From Psychrobacillus psychrotolerans (GTDB lineage: Bacteria > Bacillota > Bacilli > Bacillales_A > Planococcaceae): a DNA stretch of 64,000 nt. Of this stretch, positions 44,236 through 54,232 are shown piece by piece (position 1 is the first letter of the stretch; each line of letters starts with the position of its first letter). The notes beneath the pieces are model-generated. The model was given only the letters and a program-made list of their open reading frames with translations. It had not been told where the DNA came from and searched no databases. The stretch lies in NCBI RefSeq assembly GCF_900115805.1, contig NZ_FOXU01000002.1, positions 124,001 to 188,000 on the forward strand. Reading direction: 5' to 3'. The translations under genes were made by a program, and so were the position numbers.

Positions 44236-45954
44236 CTAAAACTTCAAGGTTTCTTTTACATATTGCTTCACTTGCTCGGAAGTTTGCATAGATAGTGCCT
44301 TTTCCGTTATCTGTTTCATCTCTAGCTGTGTAAGCTGATTGATCTGATTTCTTGCTTTTAGCATGGAAGGAGCACTCATGGAGAACTCATCTAACCCTAA
44401 ACCAATCAATAATGGAATGGCAATTGTATCTCCTGCCATTTCACCACACATACCTGTCCACTTTCCTTGAGCATGCGAAGCATCGATTACCATTTTAACT
44501 AAACGTAAAATAGCTGGATGATAAGGTTGGTATAAATAAGCAACAGACTCGTTCATTCGGTCTGCAGCCATTGTATATTGGATTAAATCATTGGTTCCGA
44601 TACTGAAAAAGTCCACTTCTTTAGCAAATTGATCTGCTAATATGGCAGTCGAAGGTATTTCTACCATAATACCAATTTCTATTTGCTCTGATACAAGTGT
44701 ACCTTCCTGTTGAAGCTGTTCTTTCTCTTCTAGTAATAATTTTTTTGCTTCTCTAAACTCTTCTAGAGTCGCAATCATTGGAAACATTATTTTAAGATTA
44801 CCAAAGGTACTTGCCCGTAATAATGCACGTAGTTGAGTTCTAAAAATTGTTTGTTCCTCTAAGCACAGTCGAATTGCTCGGAAGCCAAGGAATGGATTCA
44901 TCTCTTCTGGAAGATTTAAATATGGAAGTTGCTTGTCTCCTCCAATATCTAATGTTCGAACAACAACGGGCTTATCACCCATTTTTTCAAGCACTTGCTT
45001 ATATGCTTGGAATTGTTCTTCCTCTGTTGGTAAAGTATCTCGTTCCATATACAAAAACTCGGTACGATATAGCCCTACTCCTTCACCACCGTTTTCAAGG
45101 ACGCTTTCGACGTCTTTGGGAGTTCCGATGTTTGCAGCAACTTCCACTTGTATACCATCTAATGTGATAGTTTTCTTATTCTTTAGCAAGGAGAGTTGCT
45201 TCTTCTCTGCTTCTTGTTCATTTCTTTTTTCTACATAGCTCTCTACAACATCGGTAGGAGGATTTATAAGGACTTCCCCATTATCTCCGTCCACAACGAT
45301 TAAATCACCTTGTTTAATTGCAGATGTAGCGTTTTTTGTACCAACAACGGCAGGAATCTCTAATGACCGAGCCATAATGGCTGAGTGAGAAGTGCGACCT
45401 CCCATGTCAGTTGTAAATCCTTTAGCAAATGCTCTATTCAGTTGAGCAGTATCTGAAGGTGCCAAATCTTTGGAAATGATAATAACTTCTTCATCTATTA
45501 ATCCAATATTCGGGACCTCAACCTCTAATAACCTTGCAATTACTCGTTTCGTTACATCCCGTATATCCGCTGCTCGCTCACGCATATATTCGTTATCCAG
45601 CTGTTCAAACATGACAATTAATGTATCTGCCGTTTCTTGTAAAGCAGTTTCTGCATTTACTGCTTCGTCATTTACTTTACTTTCTACTGCACCTAGTAAC
45701 TCTGGGTCACTTAGTACAAGTAAATGCGCATCAAAAATTGCGGCGTTTTCTGTCCCTAAGTCAACCTCAGCACGGTCACGTATCTTTTGAAGCTCTAATT
45801 TGGCAGCATTTACAGCCTCATGAAATCGAGTAATTTCTTCTTCTTTATTCGTTACTGTACTTTTTGTCACCGTTAAATCTGGTTCTGTCATCAGGAATGC
45901 TTTTCCAATGGCTATACCACTGGATGCAGCAATTCCTTTTAATATTTCTGTCAT
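44236..45954 (-). CDS. ptsI: PTS enzyme I (phosphoenolpyruvate-protein phosphotransferase)
   Basis: A 572-residue enzyme I. The phosphorylated histidine lies in [18 protein letters not shown] (His190). The C-terminal PEP-binding TIM barrel has [27 protein letters not shown] and the catalytic cysteine in [13 protein letters not shown]. It passes phosphate from PEP to HPr for all PTS sugars. It is the last gene of a run mtlA-mtlR-mtlF-mtlD-ptsH-ptsI and starts two bases after ptsH ends, so its expression is at least partly tied to the mannitol operon. Confidence 0.96.
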   Translation of the reverse strand: MTEILKGIAASSGIAIGKAFLMTEPDLTVTKSTVTNKEEEITRFHEAVNAAKLELQKIRDRAEVDLGTENAAIFDAHLLVLSDPELLGAVESKVNDEAVNAETALQETADTLIVMFEQLDNEYMRERAADIRDVTKRVIARLLEVEVPNIGLIDEEVIIISKDLAPSDTAQLNRAFAKGFTTDMGGRTSHSAIMARSLEIPAVVGTKNATSAIKQGDLIVVDGDNGEVLINPPTDVVESYVEKRNEQEAEKKQLSLLKNKKTITLDGIQVEVAANIGTPKDVESVLENGGEGVGLYRTEFLYMERDTLPTEEEQFQAYKQVLEKMGDKPVVVRTLDIGGDKQLPYLNLPEEMNPFLGFRAIRLCLEEQTIFRTQLRALLRASTFGNLKIMFPMIATLEEFREAKKLLLEEKEQLQQEGTLVSEQIEIGIMVEIPSTAILADQFAKEVDFFSIGTNDLIQYTMAADRMNESVAYLYQPYHPAILRLVKMVIDASHAQGKWTGMCGEMAGDTIAIPLLIGLGLDEFSMSAPSMLKARNQINQLTQLEMKQITEKALSMQTSEQVKQYVKETLKF

Positions 45955-45956
45955 GA

Positions 45957-46220
45957 TTAAATAATCCCTTCAGTTTTTAGAAAGCTTTCAATTGCTTCTA
46001 GTGCTTCTTGTTGATCAGTACCTTCTGCAAATATAGAAATACTTCCGCCTTGACCAACACCAAGTGACATAACGCCAAGAATCGATTTAAGGTTAACCTT
46101 TTTCCCTTTATACTCCATAAATACATCTGAAACAAATTTTGAAGCTGTTTGAACAAGTCCTGTTGCTGGTCTTGCATGAATTCCTGATTCTGCCACTACT
46201 GTATACGTATGATTTGTCAT
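45957..46220 (-). CDS. ptsH: Phosphocarrier protein HPr
   Basis: An 87-residue HPr with both phosphorylation sites: His15 in [11 protein letters not shown] for PEP-dependent transfer, and Ser46 in [12 protein letters not shown] for HPr kinase. P-Ser-HPr is the CcpA partner in carbon catabolite repression. It lies 24 bp after mtlD and two bases before ptsI. The length is the usual one. Confidence 0.96.
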   Translation of the reverse strand: MTNHTYTVVAESGIHARPATGLVQTASKFVSDVFMEYKGKKVNLKSILGVMSLGVGQGGSISIFAEGTDQQEALEAIESFLKTEGII

Positions 46221-46244
46221 AATAATCTTCTCCCTTTAATTGTT

Positions 46245-47411
46245 TTATTTTTTGCTTTTCTTTATTGCAATTTCTTCATATTGCTTTTGAATCTTTTCAA
46301 ATAAACCTGTACCTGGTTCAATACCTGTCGTTCTTTCAATCGTAAACTGTAATCCTTTTTGTTCAATCATCAATTGTATTTCGTTTGCTTCTGGATCTTC
46401 TTTAAAGTCATAGTGTAAAGCTGCTGCTATTCCTCTAGTTAAGTATAAAGGATTCTCACTAAACATTTCTACATATTTGGTCGCAGGACGGACAAGTCGA
46501 TCATTTTTTTTAAGTTTACGCATCGGTGAGCGTCCTACTCTTGTAGTATCATCTGAAATATATGGATTAGCAAAACGATTTATGATTTTTTGTACGTAGT
46601 CAGCATGTATTTTTTCATCAAACGAGTAAGTTGCAGTCAGATATCGACCAGTCTCCTTTAGTACTTGCTCAACCATTTCTCTAATTTCACTATTTTCAAG
46701 AGCTTCATGCATGTTACGAATCCCTGCCAAATAACCAAAATAGGCAACAACTGCGTGACCTGTATTAACAGTAAACAATTTACGTTCTATAAAAGGTTCT
46801 AAATCTTGAACAAATGTTACTCCATGTATTGGGGGAGTAGCTCCTTTAATCTCAGACTCATCTACAACCCACTCGTAAAACGGTTCCACTGTTACTGCTA
46901 ATTTATCAATATTAGTCTGGTTGGGGACAATTCGATCTACCGCTGCATTTGGAAAGCTATAATACATGTCAAATTGAGTTTTCTCCTCATTCGTCAGCTC
47001 TTCGTATATCTTTTCTTTTAAAAAGGCACTTCCACCAATCATATTTTCGCATGCAATAATCGTTAGTGGCTTTTTCGATTGTTCTAGACGTTTTTTCAAT
47101 CCAGTAGCTAATAATCCCGCGATTAGGGGAAGTATATTTGGTCCTACTGCAGCGGTAATAACATCTGCATTTGCTACCTCGTCTACGACAAGTTCTGGAT
47201 CCTTTAAACTGTTAATCGCATATACATTTTCAACGGTTAACTCTTTCCCAGATGCCTCCGCAAGCTTTACAGTATACTGTTTCTTCTCATTCAATAAATT
47301 AACGATTTCTGCATTTACATCTACAAAACATGTTTTATATCCCGATTGGTGCAATAATAAACCGATAAATCCTCTACCAATATTACCTGCTCCAAAATGA
47401 ACAGCATTCAT
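46245..47411 (-). CDS. mtlD: Mannitol-1-phosphate 5-dehydrogenase
   Basis: A 388-residue polyol-phosphate dehydrogenase. The N-terminal NAD-binding stretch is AVHFGAGNIGRGFIGLLL. The C-terminal domain contains ERKLFTVNTGHAVVAYFGYL and the conserved lysine region typical of the long-chain mannitol dehydrogenase family. It oxidises mannitol 1-phosphate to fructose 6-phosphate. It begins one base after mtlF ends, the standard mtl operon order, and ptsH follows. Confidence 0.95.
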   Translation of the reverse strand: MNAVHFGAGNIGRGFIGLLLHQSGYKTCFVDVNAEIVNLLNEKKQYTVKLAEASGKELTVENVYAINSLKDPELVVDEVANADVITAAVGPNILPLIAGLLATGLKKRLEQSKKPLTIIACENMIGGSAFLKEKIYEELTNEEKTQFDMYYSFPNAAVDRIVPNQTNIDKLAVTVEPFYEWVVDESEIKGATPPIHGVTFVQDLEPFIERKLFTVNTGHAVVAYFGYLAGIRNMHEALENSEIREMVEQVLKETGRYLTATYSFDEKIHADYVQKIINRFANPYISDDTTRVGRSPMRKLKKNDRLVRPATKYVEMFSENPLYLTRGIAAALHYDFKEDPEANEIQLMIEQKGLQFTIERTTGIEPGTGLFEKIQKQYEEIAIKKSKK

Positions 47412-47412
47412 A

Positions 47413-47850
47413 TTAGTTCACTCCTTCAAAAAAGGACAAAATATCGTTAGGTGAAGTTGCTTTAACTATCTTCTCTACATTCTCTTCTTCTGATACAGTA
47501 ATTGCAATATTAGATAGTATATCCAAGTGATCATTGCCTTTACCAGCAATACCAAAAATCAATTTCACAATATTACCATCTCCAAAATCTACTCCATTTG
47601 GAACTTGAATAATAGTAATGCCGGTTTCCTTCACTTCTTTTTTTGCATCATCAGTACCATGTGGAATTGCTACGAAATTGCCCATAAAAGTGGAGGTCAT
47701 TTCTTCTCTTTCTAACATTTTTTCTATATAACCAGACTCCACATAACCTTTGTCTACTAACATTTGACCCGCTAGTCGGATTGCTTCTTCCTTAGTAGCT
47801 ATTTGTTGATTAAGTAAAATATTTTCTGCTGATAAAATTGGTAATGTCAT
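47413..47850 (-). CDS. mtlF: PTS mannitol transporter subunit IIA
   Basis: A 145-residue IIA domain of the fructose/mannitol family. The phospho-acceptor histidine is His64 in VAIPHGTDDAKKEV. It transfers phosphate from HPr to the IIB domain of MtlA. Because MtlA here carries only IIC and IIB, this separate IIA completes the system. It lies between mtlR and mtlD. Confidence 0.95.
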   Translation of the reverse strand: MTLPILSAENILLNQQIATKEEAIRLAGQMLVDKGYVESGYIEKMLEREEMTSTFMGNFVAIPHGTDDAKKEVKETGITIIQVPNGVDFGDGNIVKLIFGIAGKGNDHLDILSNIAITVSEEENVEKIVKATSPNDILSFFEGVN

Positions 47851-47865
47851 TGTATTACGCCTCCA

Positions 47866-49968
47866 TTAGTTTATATTTTCTTTAATAAATACTTCAAATT
47901 CTTCTGCTAAAAATGAATGAATTTGAGCTTCTTCCCCTGTTTCAAACAAGTGGATATTTTGTTCATTCTGAATGATTAAAGTACTGATCAAACTTAGAAC
48001 CTCTAACCCTGCTGTGAGAAATGATTTAGGTGCTAATAATACAAGTAGTGTGTCCACTTCTACATCACTACCATCCATGCCTTTTATACAAATAACGTGG
48101 TCAAGTTTGTGAATAGTGAACGATGGCTTTTGTACGTTCTCATGGCGCGTATGATAGAGTGCAAGTTTAGTTCCTGGAATCCCAATACCACCATTTTTTT
48201 CTCTCTCGAGTAAAGCTTCTACTACTATTTCTGTTTCTGTAATGACTTGTCTAGACTCCAAGTTCTCACATATCTGCTGCATGTATTGCTTTACGGTAGT
48301 TTGGTCTTTTAGCAAAGTAAGTTGAAAATTAGTTAATACGTTTAACATTACACCTGAGTATTCGTGTACCTTTGCTATTTTTTCTGTTAGTACATCTGCA
48401 TTTGGATTACTTTCTTTTGCGAGTGGAGAAGGTTTTTGTATGAGCATTTTCCTTCTTGCATATAGCTGGACTTGGTTAATCTCTTCTGTTGTTAAAAAAG
48501 GGTTAACCATAATATACTCCCTTTGAAAATCCTGCAAGTAGATGGTGGAAACGATAAGATCCCTATCCGTTATAGTAGTGGCAAGCTTGTTTAGGTCAAA
48601 TACAGAAATATTAGCTACCTCTGAAATTTCTTGAATTTCTCGAAGTAATCGTGAAGCTAGTAATTTAGAGGTTCCAATTCCACTAGAACAAATAATATAT
48701 GCCTTTAGGTCTCCCTTTCCTAATACCCCAATTAAGGCAGATCCAAAATGCATTACTAAGTATCCAATTTCTTCGTTTGGAACTTGGAGCTTTGGAAAAA
48801 CTTTACGAGTAGCCGTTTTTACTTGCTCAAACAAATCCTTATAATTCGTTTGTATTTCATCTAGTAAGGGATTAGCTATGCCCATATTTTGCTCTATACG
48901 ATAGATTGCAGGCTTTAAATGAGTAACGAGACCTTCCAGAAGGGAAGCATTGTCAGATAAAGAAAAGCTAGTTTGCTTTTCCACCTCCCTGACCAAACTC
49001 TTAGCCTGTCTATATAACTCTAAATTGGAAGACTCCACTAAAACCCCTTCTTGTTGACGAAGTTTGGAGCCTTGAAGATGCATTGTTATATAGCCTACTT
49101 CTGCTTCTGGGATATCCACTTGGAAACGGTCCATTAACATACTGATAATTTTTTGGGCTATAGGATATTCTGGCTCAAGCGAAATCTGCTTTAAATACGC
49201 TTCATCGATCGTAATGTTTTCTCCTTGCAAAATACGTTCAATAGCGAGTGCAAGGTGAACGATTAACGCAACATACGCACTATCTGTCATCGACAAAGAG
49301 AAGTCTGGATAAAGGTCCTTCATCGCCTCTTCAATCATCCCTAACTTTTCTCGGTCGACAAGGTGCATTAGTCTTTCAGAAATTGGATCTTCATACTTGC
49401 TTGATTTTTGATGAATCTTTTCTTTTATTAATGAAAATAATCCCTCTTCCTTCAAGGTTTTCGAAAGTGCATAACTAATTGCTCTACGTTTTGCCTTTTC
49501 CGTTCCTGATAGTTCAACTCCATATCCTCTTTTCTTCAAGATTGAAAGTTGAATAGGCTGTAATTGTTCCTCTAGTTTCATCAGATCGGCACTGACTGTT
49601 GAAATGGAAACGCCCAAATCTTTTGAGAGTGAATAGAGCTTTACAGGCTCAGTTGATTCATACAAAATACATAGGATTAATGTCAGTCTTTCCTCCAGTG
49701 TATATTCTCTTTGTGTGAACTTTTTAAGCTGTTGAACCAATTCATGCTTTCTTTGTTCATCCCCTATAATCTGTACACCGACTCCTGATTTTCTAACTAG
49801 TTCAAGTTGATAGGAGTCTAAAATAGTTTGGATATTATTTAAATCTCGTTGAATAGTTCGAGAACTCACATCTATTCTTTTAGATAATTCTTTAATCGTT
49901 ATTTCTTCCTTTTCTATTATCAAAGCTTCCATAATCATCTTTTCTCTGCTCGAAATAAATATTGTCAA
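47866..49968 (-). CDS. mtlR: Mannitol operon transcriptional activator (BglG/PRD family)
   Basis: About 700 residues. The order is two N-terminal helix-turn-helix domains (ITIKELSKRIDVSSRTIQRD and later LGVSISTVSADLMKLE), PRD1 and PRD2 (about residues 190-400), a IIB-like domain with AYIICSSGIGTSKLLASRLL, and a C-terminal IIA-like domain. This is the MtlR architecture, in which PTS phosphorylation sets activity. I set the start at TTG 49968, preceded by TTAGGAATGAGG, which gives the usual length; a longer reading from 50001 is unsupported. Confidence 0.92.
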   Translation of the reverse strand: MTIFISSREKMIMEALIIEKEEITIKELSKRIDVSSRTIQRDLNNIQTILDSYQLELVRKSGVGVQIIGDEQRKHELVQQLKKFTQREYTLEERLTLILCILYESTEPVKLYSLSKDLGVSISTVSADLMKLEEQLQPIQLSILKKRGYGVELSGTEKAKRRAISYALSKTLKEEGLFSLIKEKIHQKSSKYEDPISERLMHLVDREKLGMIEEAMKDLYPDFSLSMTDSAYVALIVHLALAIERILQGENITIDEAYLKQISLEPEYPIAQKIISMLMDRFQVDIPEAEVGYITMHLQGSKLRQQEGVLVESSNLELYRQAKSLVREVEKQTSFSLSDNASLLEGLVTHLKPAIYRIEQNMGIANPLLDEIQTNYKDLFEQVKTATRKVFPKLQVPNEEIGYLVMHFGSALIGVLGKGDLKAYIICSSGIGTSKLLASRLLREIQEISEVANISVFDLNKLATTITDRDLIVSTIYLQDFQREYIMVNPFLTTEEINQVQLYARRKMLIQKPSPLAKESNPNADVLTEKIAKVHEYSGVMLNVLTNFQLTLLKDQTTVKQYMQQICENLESRQVITETEIVVEALLEREKNGGIGIPGTKLALYHTRHENVQKPSFTIHKLDHVICIKGMDGSDVEVDTLLVLLAPKSFLTAGLEVLSLISTLIIQNEQNIHLFETGEEAQIHSFLAEEFEVFIKENIN

Positions 49969-49999
49969 CACCTCATTCCTAACGATCCAAATCATTGGC

Positions 50000-50026
50000 A
50001 AAACTCAGCCTATGAAATAGGCCGAG
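50000..50026 (-). terminator. Intra-operon attenuator between mtlA and mtlR
   Basis: On the minus strand CTCGGCCTAT-TTC-ATAGGCTGAG forms a 10-bp stem with one G-U pair, followed by TTTT. It lies between mtlA and mtlR and would lower read-through, giving more transporter than regulator. Confidence 0.6.
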
Positions 50027-50106
50027 TCTCGGATGTGTCTCTATTTTAACAAGAAAGTATATGCATTACTTAGAATCTGTTTAGGACTCTAGCACTTTCG
50101 CTTTTC

Positions 50107-51531
50107 TTATTTTAGTTGTTCAATTAGTTCATCATATTTTGGACTATTTAAGAAATTTTCTACAGAAATATGGTATGCATTTGGCACTTGATCTTTTGCA
50201 CGACTCGTCAAATCCTTATGCGTAATAACTACTTTTGCATCTGCTGGAAGGTTGCTAATAGCAGTATTTGTTACCGATACATCAAGTCCCTCTTTTTTCA
50301 TTTTATTTCTTAAGATAGATGCTCCCATTGCACTGGAGCCCATTCCCGCATCACACGCAAATATAATATGTTTTACATTTGCAAGGGAAGTTTCTTGCAT
50401 AGAGTCAACTGTTGTCGTTGGTTTTATAAATTCTGCTGCTCTACTTTCTGACCCTTTTAGTGAAGAAGTTTTTTCTGTTGCTTTAACTAAATCTTCCTCC
50501 GCTATATCTTTAGACGTTTTAAGAATAAGAGATGCGATTAGGAAGGATACGGCAGTTGCGACTACTACGGCTAATATAACTCCTATATGACTTCCTTTTG
50601 GAGTTAACGCTAATATAGAGAATATACTTCCTGGTGAAGGTGCTGCCACTAGACCTGCATTGAATAATTGCAGTGTAAAGATACCAGAAGCTCCACCGGC
50701 AATAGCTGCTACAAGTAGGAATGGCTTCATCAAAATATAAGGGAAGTAAATTTCATGAATTCCACCTAGGAAGTGAATAATTACTGCTCCAGGTGCAGTT
50801 TGTTTCGCTGCTCCTTTTCCAAAGAACATGAAAGCAAGTAAAATTCCAAGACCAGGTCCTGGATTTGACTCCAATAAGAATAGAATTGACTTACCTGCAT
50901 CTGCAGCCTGCTCAATTCCTAAAGGACCTAATATCCCATGATTAATTGCATTATTTAAGAATAATACTTTGGCTGGTTCTATGAAAATACTTGCAAGTGG
51001 TAAGAGACCTGCATCAAATATGAATTGAACTCCAGCTGCAAGAAAATCTGTTAATGCATTAACTGCTGGCCCTATCAATTTGTATGCAACTAATGTTAGG
51101 AATCCACCAATAATACCTGCTGAAAAGTTATTTACGAGCATTTCAAAACCAGCTTTTATTTTACCCTCTACTAGTTTATCAAACTGCTTGATAACCCAAC
51201 CACCTAGTGGACCAACTATCATCGCACCAAGGAACATTGGGATTTCTGCTCCAACGATTACTCCCATCGTTACAGTTGCACCAACTACACCACCTCGAAT
51301 ACCGTGAACGAGACGACCACCCGTAAACCCAATTAAGATTGGTAATAAGTAATTGATCATAGGACCGACTAGCTCTGCAAAATCTTCACGAGGCCACCAT
51401 CCTGTTGGTATAAATAATGCTGTTATAAGACCCCATGCGATGAATGCGCCGATATTCGGCATAATCATCCCACTTAAAAAACTACCAAAACGCTGGACTT
51501 TAACCTTGAATCCTGTCTGTTCTGTGTTCAT
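50107..51531 (-). CDS. mtlA: PTS mannitol transporter subunit IICB
   Basis: A 474-residue membrane permease. The IIC part (about residues 1-340) includes GRLVHGIRGGVVGATVTMGV and IIHFLGGIHEIYFPYILMKP, the substrate-binding motif. The C-terminal IIB domain has the phospho-cysteine in FACDAGMGSSAM (about Cys393). No IIA domain follows; that is encoded by mtlF. It imports and phosphorylates mannitol. It is the first gene of the operon, behind a promoter with two cre sites. Confidence 0.95.
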   Translation of the reverse strand: MNTEQTGFKVKVQRFGSFLSGMIMPNIGAFIAWGLITALFIPTGWWPREDFAELVGPMINYLLPILIGFTGGRLVHGIRGGVVGATVTMGVIVGAEIPMFLGAMIVGPLGGWVIKQFDKLVEGKIKAGFEMLVNNFSAGIIGGFLTLVAYKLIGPAVNALTDFLAAGVQFIFDAGLLPLASIFIEPAKVLFLNNAINHGILGPLGIEQAADAGKSILFLLESNPGPGLGILLAFMFFGKGAAKQTAPGAVIIHFLGGIHEIYFPYILMKPFLLVAAIAGGASGIFTLQLFNAGLVAAPSPGSIFSILALTPKGSHIGVILAVVVATAVSFLIASLILKTSKDIAEEDLVKATEKTSSLKGSESRAAEFIKPTTTVDSMQETSLANVKHIIFACDAGMGSSAMGASILRNKMKKEGLDVSVTNTAISNLPADAKVVITHKDLTSRAKDQVPNAYHISVENFLNSPKYDELIEQLK

Positions 51532-51573
51532 TTTAGCAATCCTCCCCTTGATTTTATTAAAGTTTCTTGTTGT

Positions 51574-51626
51574 CTCTCATATTAAAGCGTTTACATTTAA
51601 TATTCAATAAAATGAAAACGCTATCA
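51574..51626 (-). promoter_or_regulatory. mtl operon promoter with two cre sites
   Basis: On the minus strand TTGAAT, a 17-bp spacer and TAATAT form the promoter. One cre-like sequence, TGTAAACGCTTTAA (51595-51582), lies across the spacer. A second, TGAAAACGCTATCA on the plus strand (51613-51626), lies just upstream. CcpA should repress the operon when glucose is present. Confidence 0.72.
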
Positions 51627-51788
51627 TGTCGTCTTTAATGATGCCAAAATCGAAGTTGATTGGTTGTCATATTATCTAAAACCACTGATTTCTCTAAAGA
51701 CTGTTTTGTTTTTCCTATATTAAAACCTAAACTACCTTGAATTGAAACTATTTTGTTGAACGGACGTATTATAAACGAGGTGATAGTA

Positions 51789-52604
51789 ATGATAGATTCA
51801 AAGGATTGGTTACAATCTGAGCTTTTAAGAATAGAGGCCTGGGAAAAGGATCAAGGCGATTTATGGTTTTGGGAAAAAATTGGACGATTACCTTTTAAAA
51901 TAATGGACAAGTGGACTCCAAAATTTATACAAACAAAAATGGGTACTTTACTTGATGAGCTTGGCCAATATATCCAAACGGGCGGCAGTTATTTGAGTTC
52001 AACTTCCAAGATCAAGTCCTATTATCCAAATATGGGTATTGATAGCGTTGAGGACGTAAACAGATTGCCTGTTTCAACAATGGACAAGGCTGTAAAAGGT
52101 ATAACAAAAAACAGAAAAAATATAGCTGCCATTCAAGGTGCTGGAACAGGTATTGGAGGTATTTTTACATTGTCACTTGATATTCCTTTCCTGTTAGGTT
52201 TACAACTAAAAACATTGCAGGATATTGCCATTTGTTATGGCTATGACCCGAATGATAAGAAGGAACGGTTGTTCATTATTAAATCACTTCAATTTATTTC
52301 TTCCGACATTGTTGGCAAACAAGTTATCTTGGCTCAGCTTTCTAAGTTTGATAGTCAAGACGAAGAAACAAAACGGGAGGTTTTATCGGAGGTGCAAGGC
52401 TGGCGTGAGGTTGTATTATCCTATAGAGATCAATTCGGATGGAAAAAAATGTTTCAGATGATTCCAATTGCTGGCTTAGTTTTTGGAGCATTTATTAATC
52501 GTTCCGCGATAAATGATATAGGTGAAGCTGGAATGATGCTTTATCGAAAACGAAGAATTGTGGAAAGATTAAACAAAGATAATACTAGCAACTTATTAAG
52601 CTAA
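51789..52604 (+). CDS. EcsC family protein
   Basis: A 271-residue protein of the EcsC family. Conserved features are the aromatic N-terminus (WLQSELLRIEAWEKDQGDLW), a glycine-rich amphipathic stretch (QGAGTGIGGIFTLSLDIPFL, about residues 117-140) and the end IPIAGLVFGAFINRSAINDI. B. subtilis EcsC is linked to the EcsAB transporter, but here no ecsA or ecsB is present, so its role is unknown. The start at 51789 follows CGAGGTG. It is divergent from mtlA. Confidence 0.83.
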   Translation: MIDSKDWLQSELLRIEAWEKDQGDLWFWEKIGRLPFKIMDKWTPKFIQTKMGTLLDELGQYIQTGGSYLSSTSKIKSYYPNMGIDSVEDVNRLPVSTMDKAVKGITKNRKNIAAIQGAGTGIGGIFTLSLDIPFLLGLQLKTLQDIAICYGYDPNDKKERLFIIKSLQFISSDIVGKQVILAQLSKFDSQDEETKREVLSEVQGWREVVLSYRDQFGWKKMFQMIPIAGLVFGAFINRSAINDIGEAGMMLYRKRRIVERLNKDNTSNLLS

Positions 52605-52650
52605 ACTTTTGTTACTACTATTTTACCCATCAGTTTAAATCGCATAAAAA

Positions 52651-52679
52651 GAGACCTTTTTTAACATCAAAAAGGTCTC
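52651..52679. terminator. Bidirectional terminator
   Basis: GAGACCTTTTT and AAAAAGGTCTC form a perfect 11-bp stem with a short loop, between the EcsC gene and the convergent general-stress gene. Confidence 0.85.
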
Positions 52680-52699
52680 CGTGAAAATAAAGAGGAACA

Positions 52700-53119
52700 T
52701 TAAAGTTCGATAACTTGAGGTTCTTCTCCTCTTGTATTCATTAATCGCATTTGGGTAGGTGTAACTTTTAAGATTAAAAGGTCCGGATCCTCTGGGCCTT
52801 CGAACCAGCCTTTAAGAGCTTTGTTCCACACTTTTTCTTTCATCGCTTCATCATCTGATTCGATAACCGTTCCTTCAATTTCTAAAAAGCTATCTCCTAA
52901 TCCATGCCCATCATAACCTAACAAGATATGCGTATTCGGGTTTTGCTGTAGTTCCTCTGCTTTATGTGTTTTTTTACTTGTTGCTGCATAGAGAGTGAAT
53001 TCCTCGTTAAAAAATGTCATGTAACGAGAATGTGGTTTGTTGTGTTGAACTGTTGCCATTGTACCAATCATATTTTTATCTAAGATTTTTAGTGCTTCCT
53101 CTTTTGCGTTCTTTGCCAT
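52700..53119 (-). CDS. Pyridoxamine 5'-phosphate oxidase family general stress protein
   Basis: A 139-residue split-barrel flavin-binding protein like B. subtilis YdaG/general stress protein 26. NMIGTMATVQHNKPHSRYMT and the later GDSFLEIEGTVIE fit the family. It probably binds FMN or F420-like cofactors and handles oxidised small molecules; the reaction is unknown. The start at 53119 follows AAGGAGAGG. A SigB-like sequence lies upstream (53180-53155). It is separated from the patatin gene by a gap. Confidence 0.85.
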   Translation of the reverse strand: MAKNAKEEALKILDKNMIGTMATVQHNKPHSRYMTFFNEEFTLYAATSKKTHKAEELQQNPNTHILLGYDGHGLGDSFLEIEGTVIESDDEAMKEKVWNKALKGWFEGPEDPDLLILKVTPTQMRLMNTRGEEPQVIEL

Positions 53120-53154
53120 GAATATCCTCTCCTTCAGTGTATTCTCTGTTCTAT

Positions 53155-53180
53155 TATTCCTTTGACTGATGGAATTAAAC
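53155..53180 (-). promoter_or_regulatory. Candidate SigB promoter of the stress protein
   Basis: On the minus strand GTTTAA (53180-53175), a 14-bp spacer and GGAATA (53160-53155). The -10 box is one base off consensus. B. subtilis ydaG is known to be SigB dependent. Confidence 0.45.
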
Positions 53181-53197
53181 ATTCACCCCGAAATTAC

Positions 53198-54070
53198 CTA
53201 CCACATTTTCAAAAATTGATTGGCACGGCTTCTGCCCTTTTCCAGTAACTCGTTTTTCATATCTTCGCTCAGATCAAACTGTGTTGCTTTATAATCCTCT
53301 ACCGGAATAAATATTATGTTTTTCTCAATTTTTCTGGAGATATATCTTTCATCATGGGCATTTTTCATAGTAGAAAATAATGCTTCAAATAAGTTTAAGC
53401 CGTTTGTTATTTTATGAGGTTCCATCTCTTCTGAATTACTACTAAGTTTTAAGCCCAAAATCGGTCTCTCTTTGTTTCCATTATCAAAAATCCACATAGG
53501 AAAATTACTTAATACACCACCGTCCACAATTATCGTATCAGTCGACGTCACTTTTAATTTGACGGGTTCAAAGAAAAATGGAATTCCACAGCTCATGCGT
53601 AGGGCCCGTGCTATTGGAAAACTAGCTGCTGATATCCCGTAACTCTCTAAATCATCAGGAAGTACCATTATTTTGCCGTTCGTAAGATCAGAGGCAACTA
53701 ACTTCAGCGAACCTGCCTCAATATCAGAAAAAGTATATACTCCCTTTAAAGCCAGCTTTTCTAAAAACCAGTTTTCAAGCGCTTTCCCTTGATATAATCC
53801 CAGTCTCCAGTAGAGATTTATCCACTTCATGAAGGGAATTGGTAGAATAGTTTTTCGAGGATCTAAAAGGGTTAATGTGTCTAGTTCACTTAATAACTCT
53901 TCTATTTCTTTGCTTGTAAAACCAGCAGCAATAAAACAAGCAAGGATAGCACCTGCACTCGTACCGGCTACTCGCTTAAATTGATATCCTTTTTCTTCTA
54001 TTACTTGGTAAGCACCAACTAGTGCATATCCCTTTAATCCACCTCCTGAAAAAACACCATCTATTAACAA
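53198..54070 (-). CDS. Patatin-like phospholipase
   Basis: A 290-residue patatin-fold lipid hydrolase. The oxyanion loop FSGGGLKGYALVGA (residues 7-20), the nucleophile elbow GTSAG (Ser38) and the catalytic aspartate in VDGGVLSNFP complete the Ser-Asp dyad. It should release fatty acids from phospholipids or other acyl esters. The start is TTG 54070 with AAGGAGG eight bases before. There is no signal peptide, so it is likely cytoplasmic. Confidence 0.88.
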   Translation of the reverse strand: MLIDGVFSGGGLKGYALVGAYQVIEEKGYQFKRVAGTSAGAILACFIAAGFTSKEIEELLSELDTLTLLDPRKTILPIPFMKWINLYWRLGLYQGKALENWFLEKLALKGVYTFSDIEAGSLKLVASDLTNGKIMVLPDDLESYGISAASFPIARALRMSCGIPFFFEPVKLKVTSTDTIIVDGGVLSNFPMWIFDNGNKERPILGLKLSSNSEEMEPHKITNGLNLFEALFSTMKNAHDERYISRKIEKNIIFIPVEDYKATQFDLSEDMKNELLEKGRSRANQFLKMW

Positions 54071-54170
54071 TGAACGTCCTCCTTTTTCTACCCATTGTTA
54101 CAATGTAAGAAAAAAAGGAGAGAATTAGAACCTCCGAGCATTTTATGGCGAAAGTAGGTGTTGAAACTTC

Positions 54171-54213
54171 AAAAAAAAGCCCATTCCAAAACAATAACTG
54201 TCTTGTAAATGGG
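54171..54213 (-). terminator. Terminator of the 58-residue gene
   Basis: CCCATT and AATGGG, with inner ACAA/TTGT pairing, are followed on the minus strand by eight T residues. It lies about 20 bp after the stop. Confidence 0.7.
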
Positions 54214-54232
54214 TATGTTGATTAGTAATATG

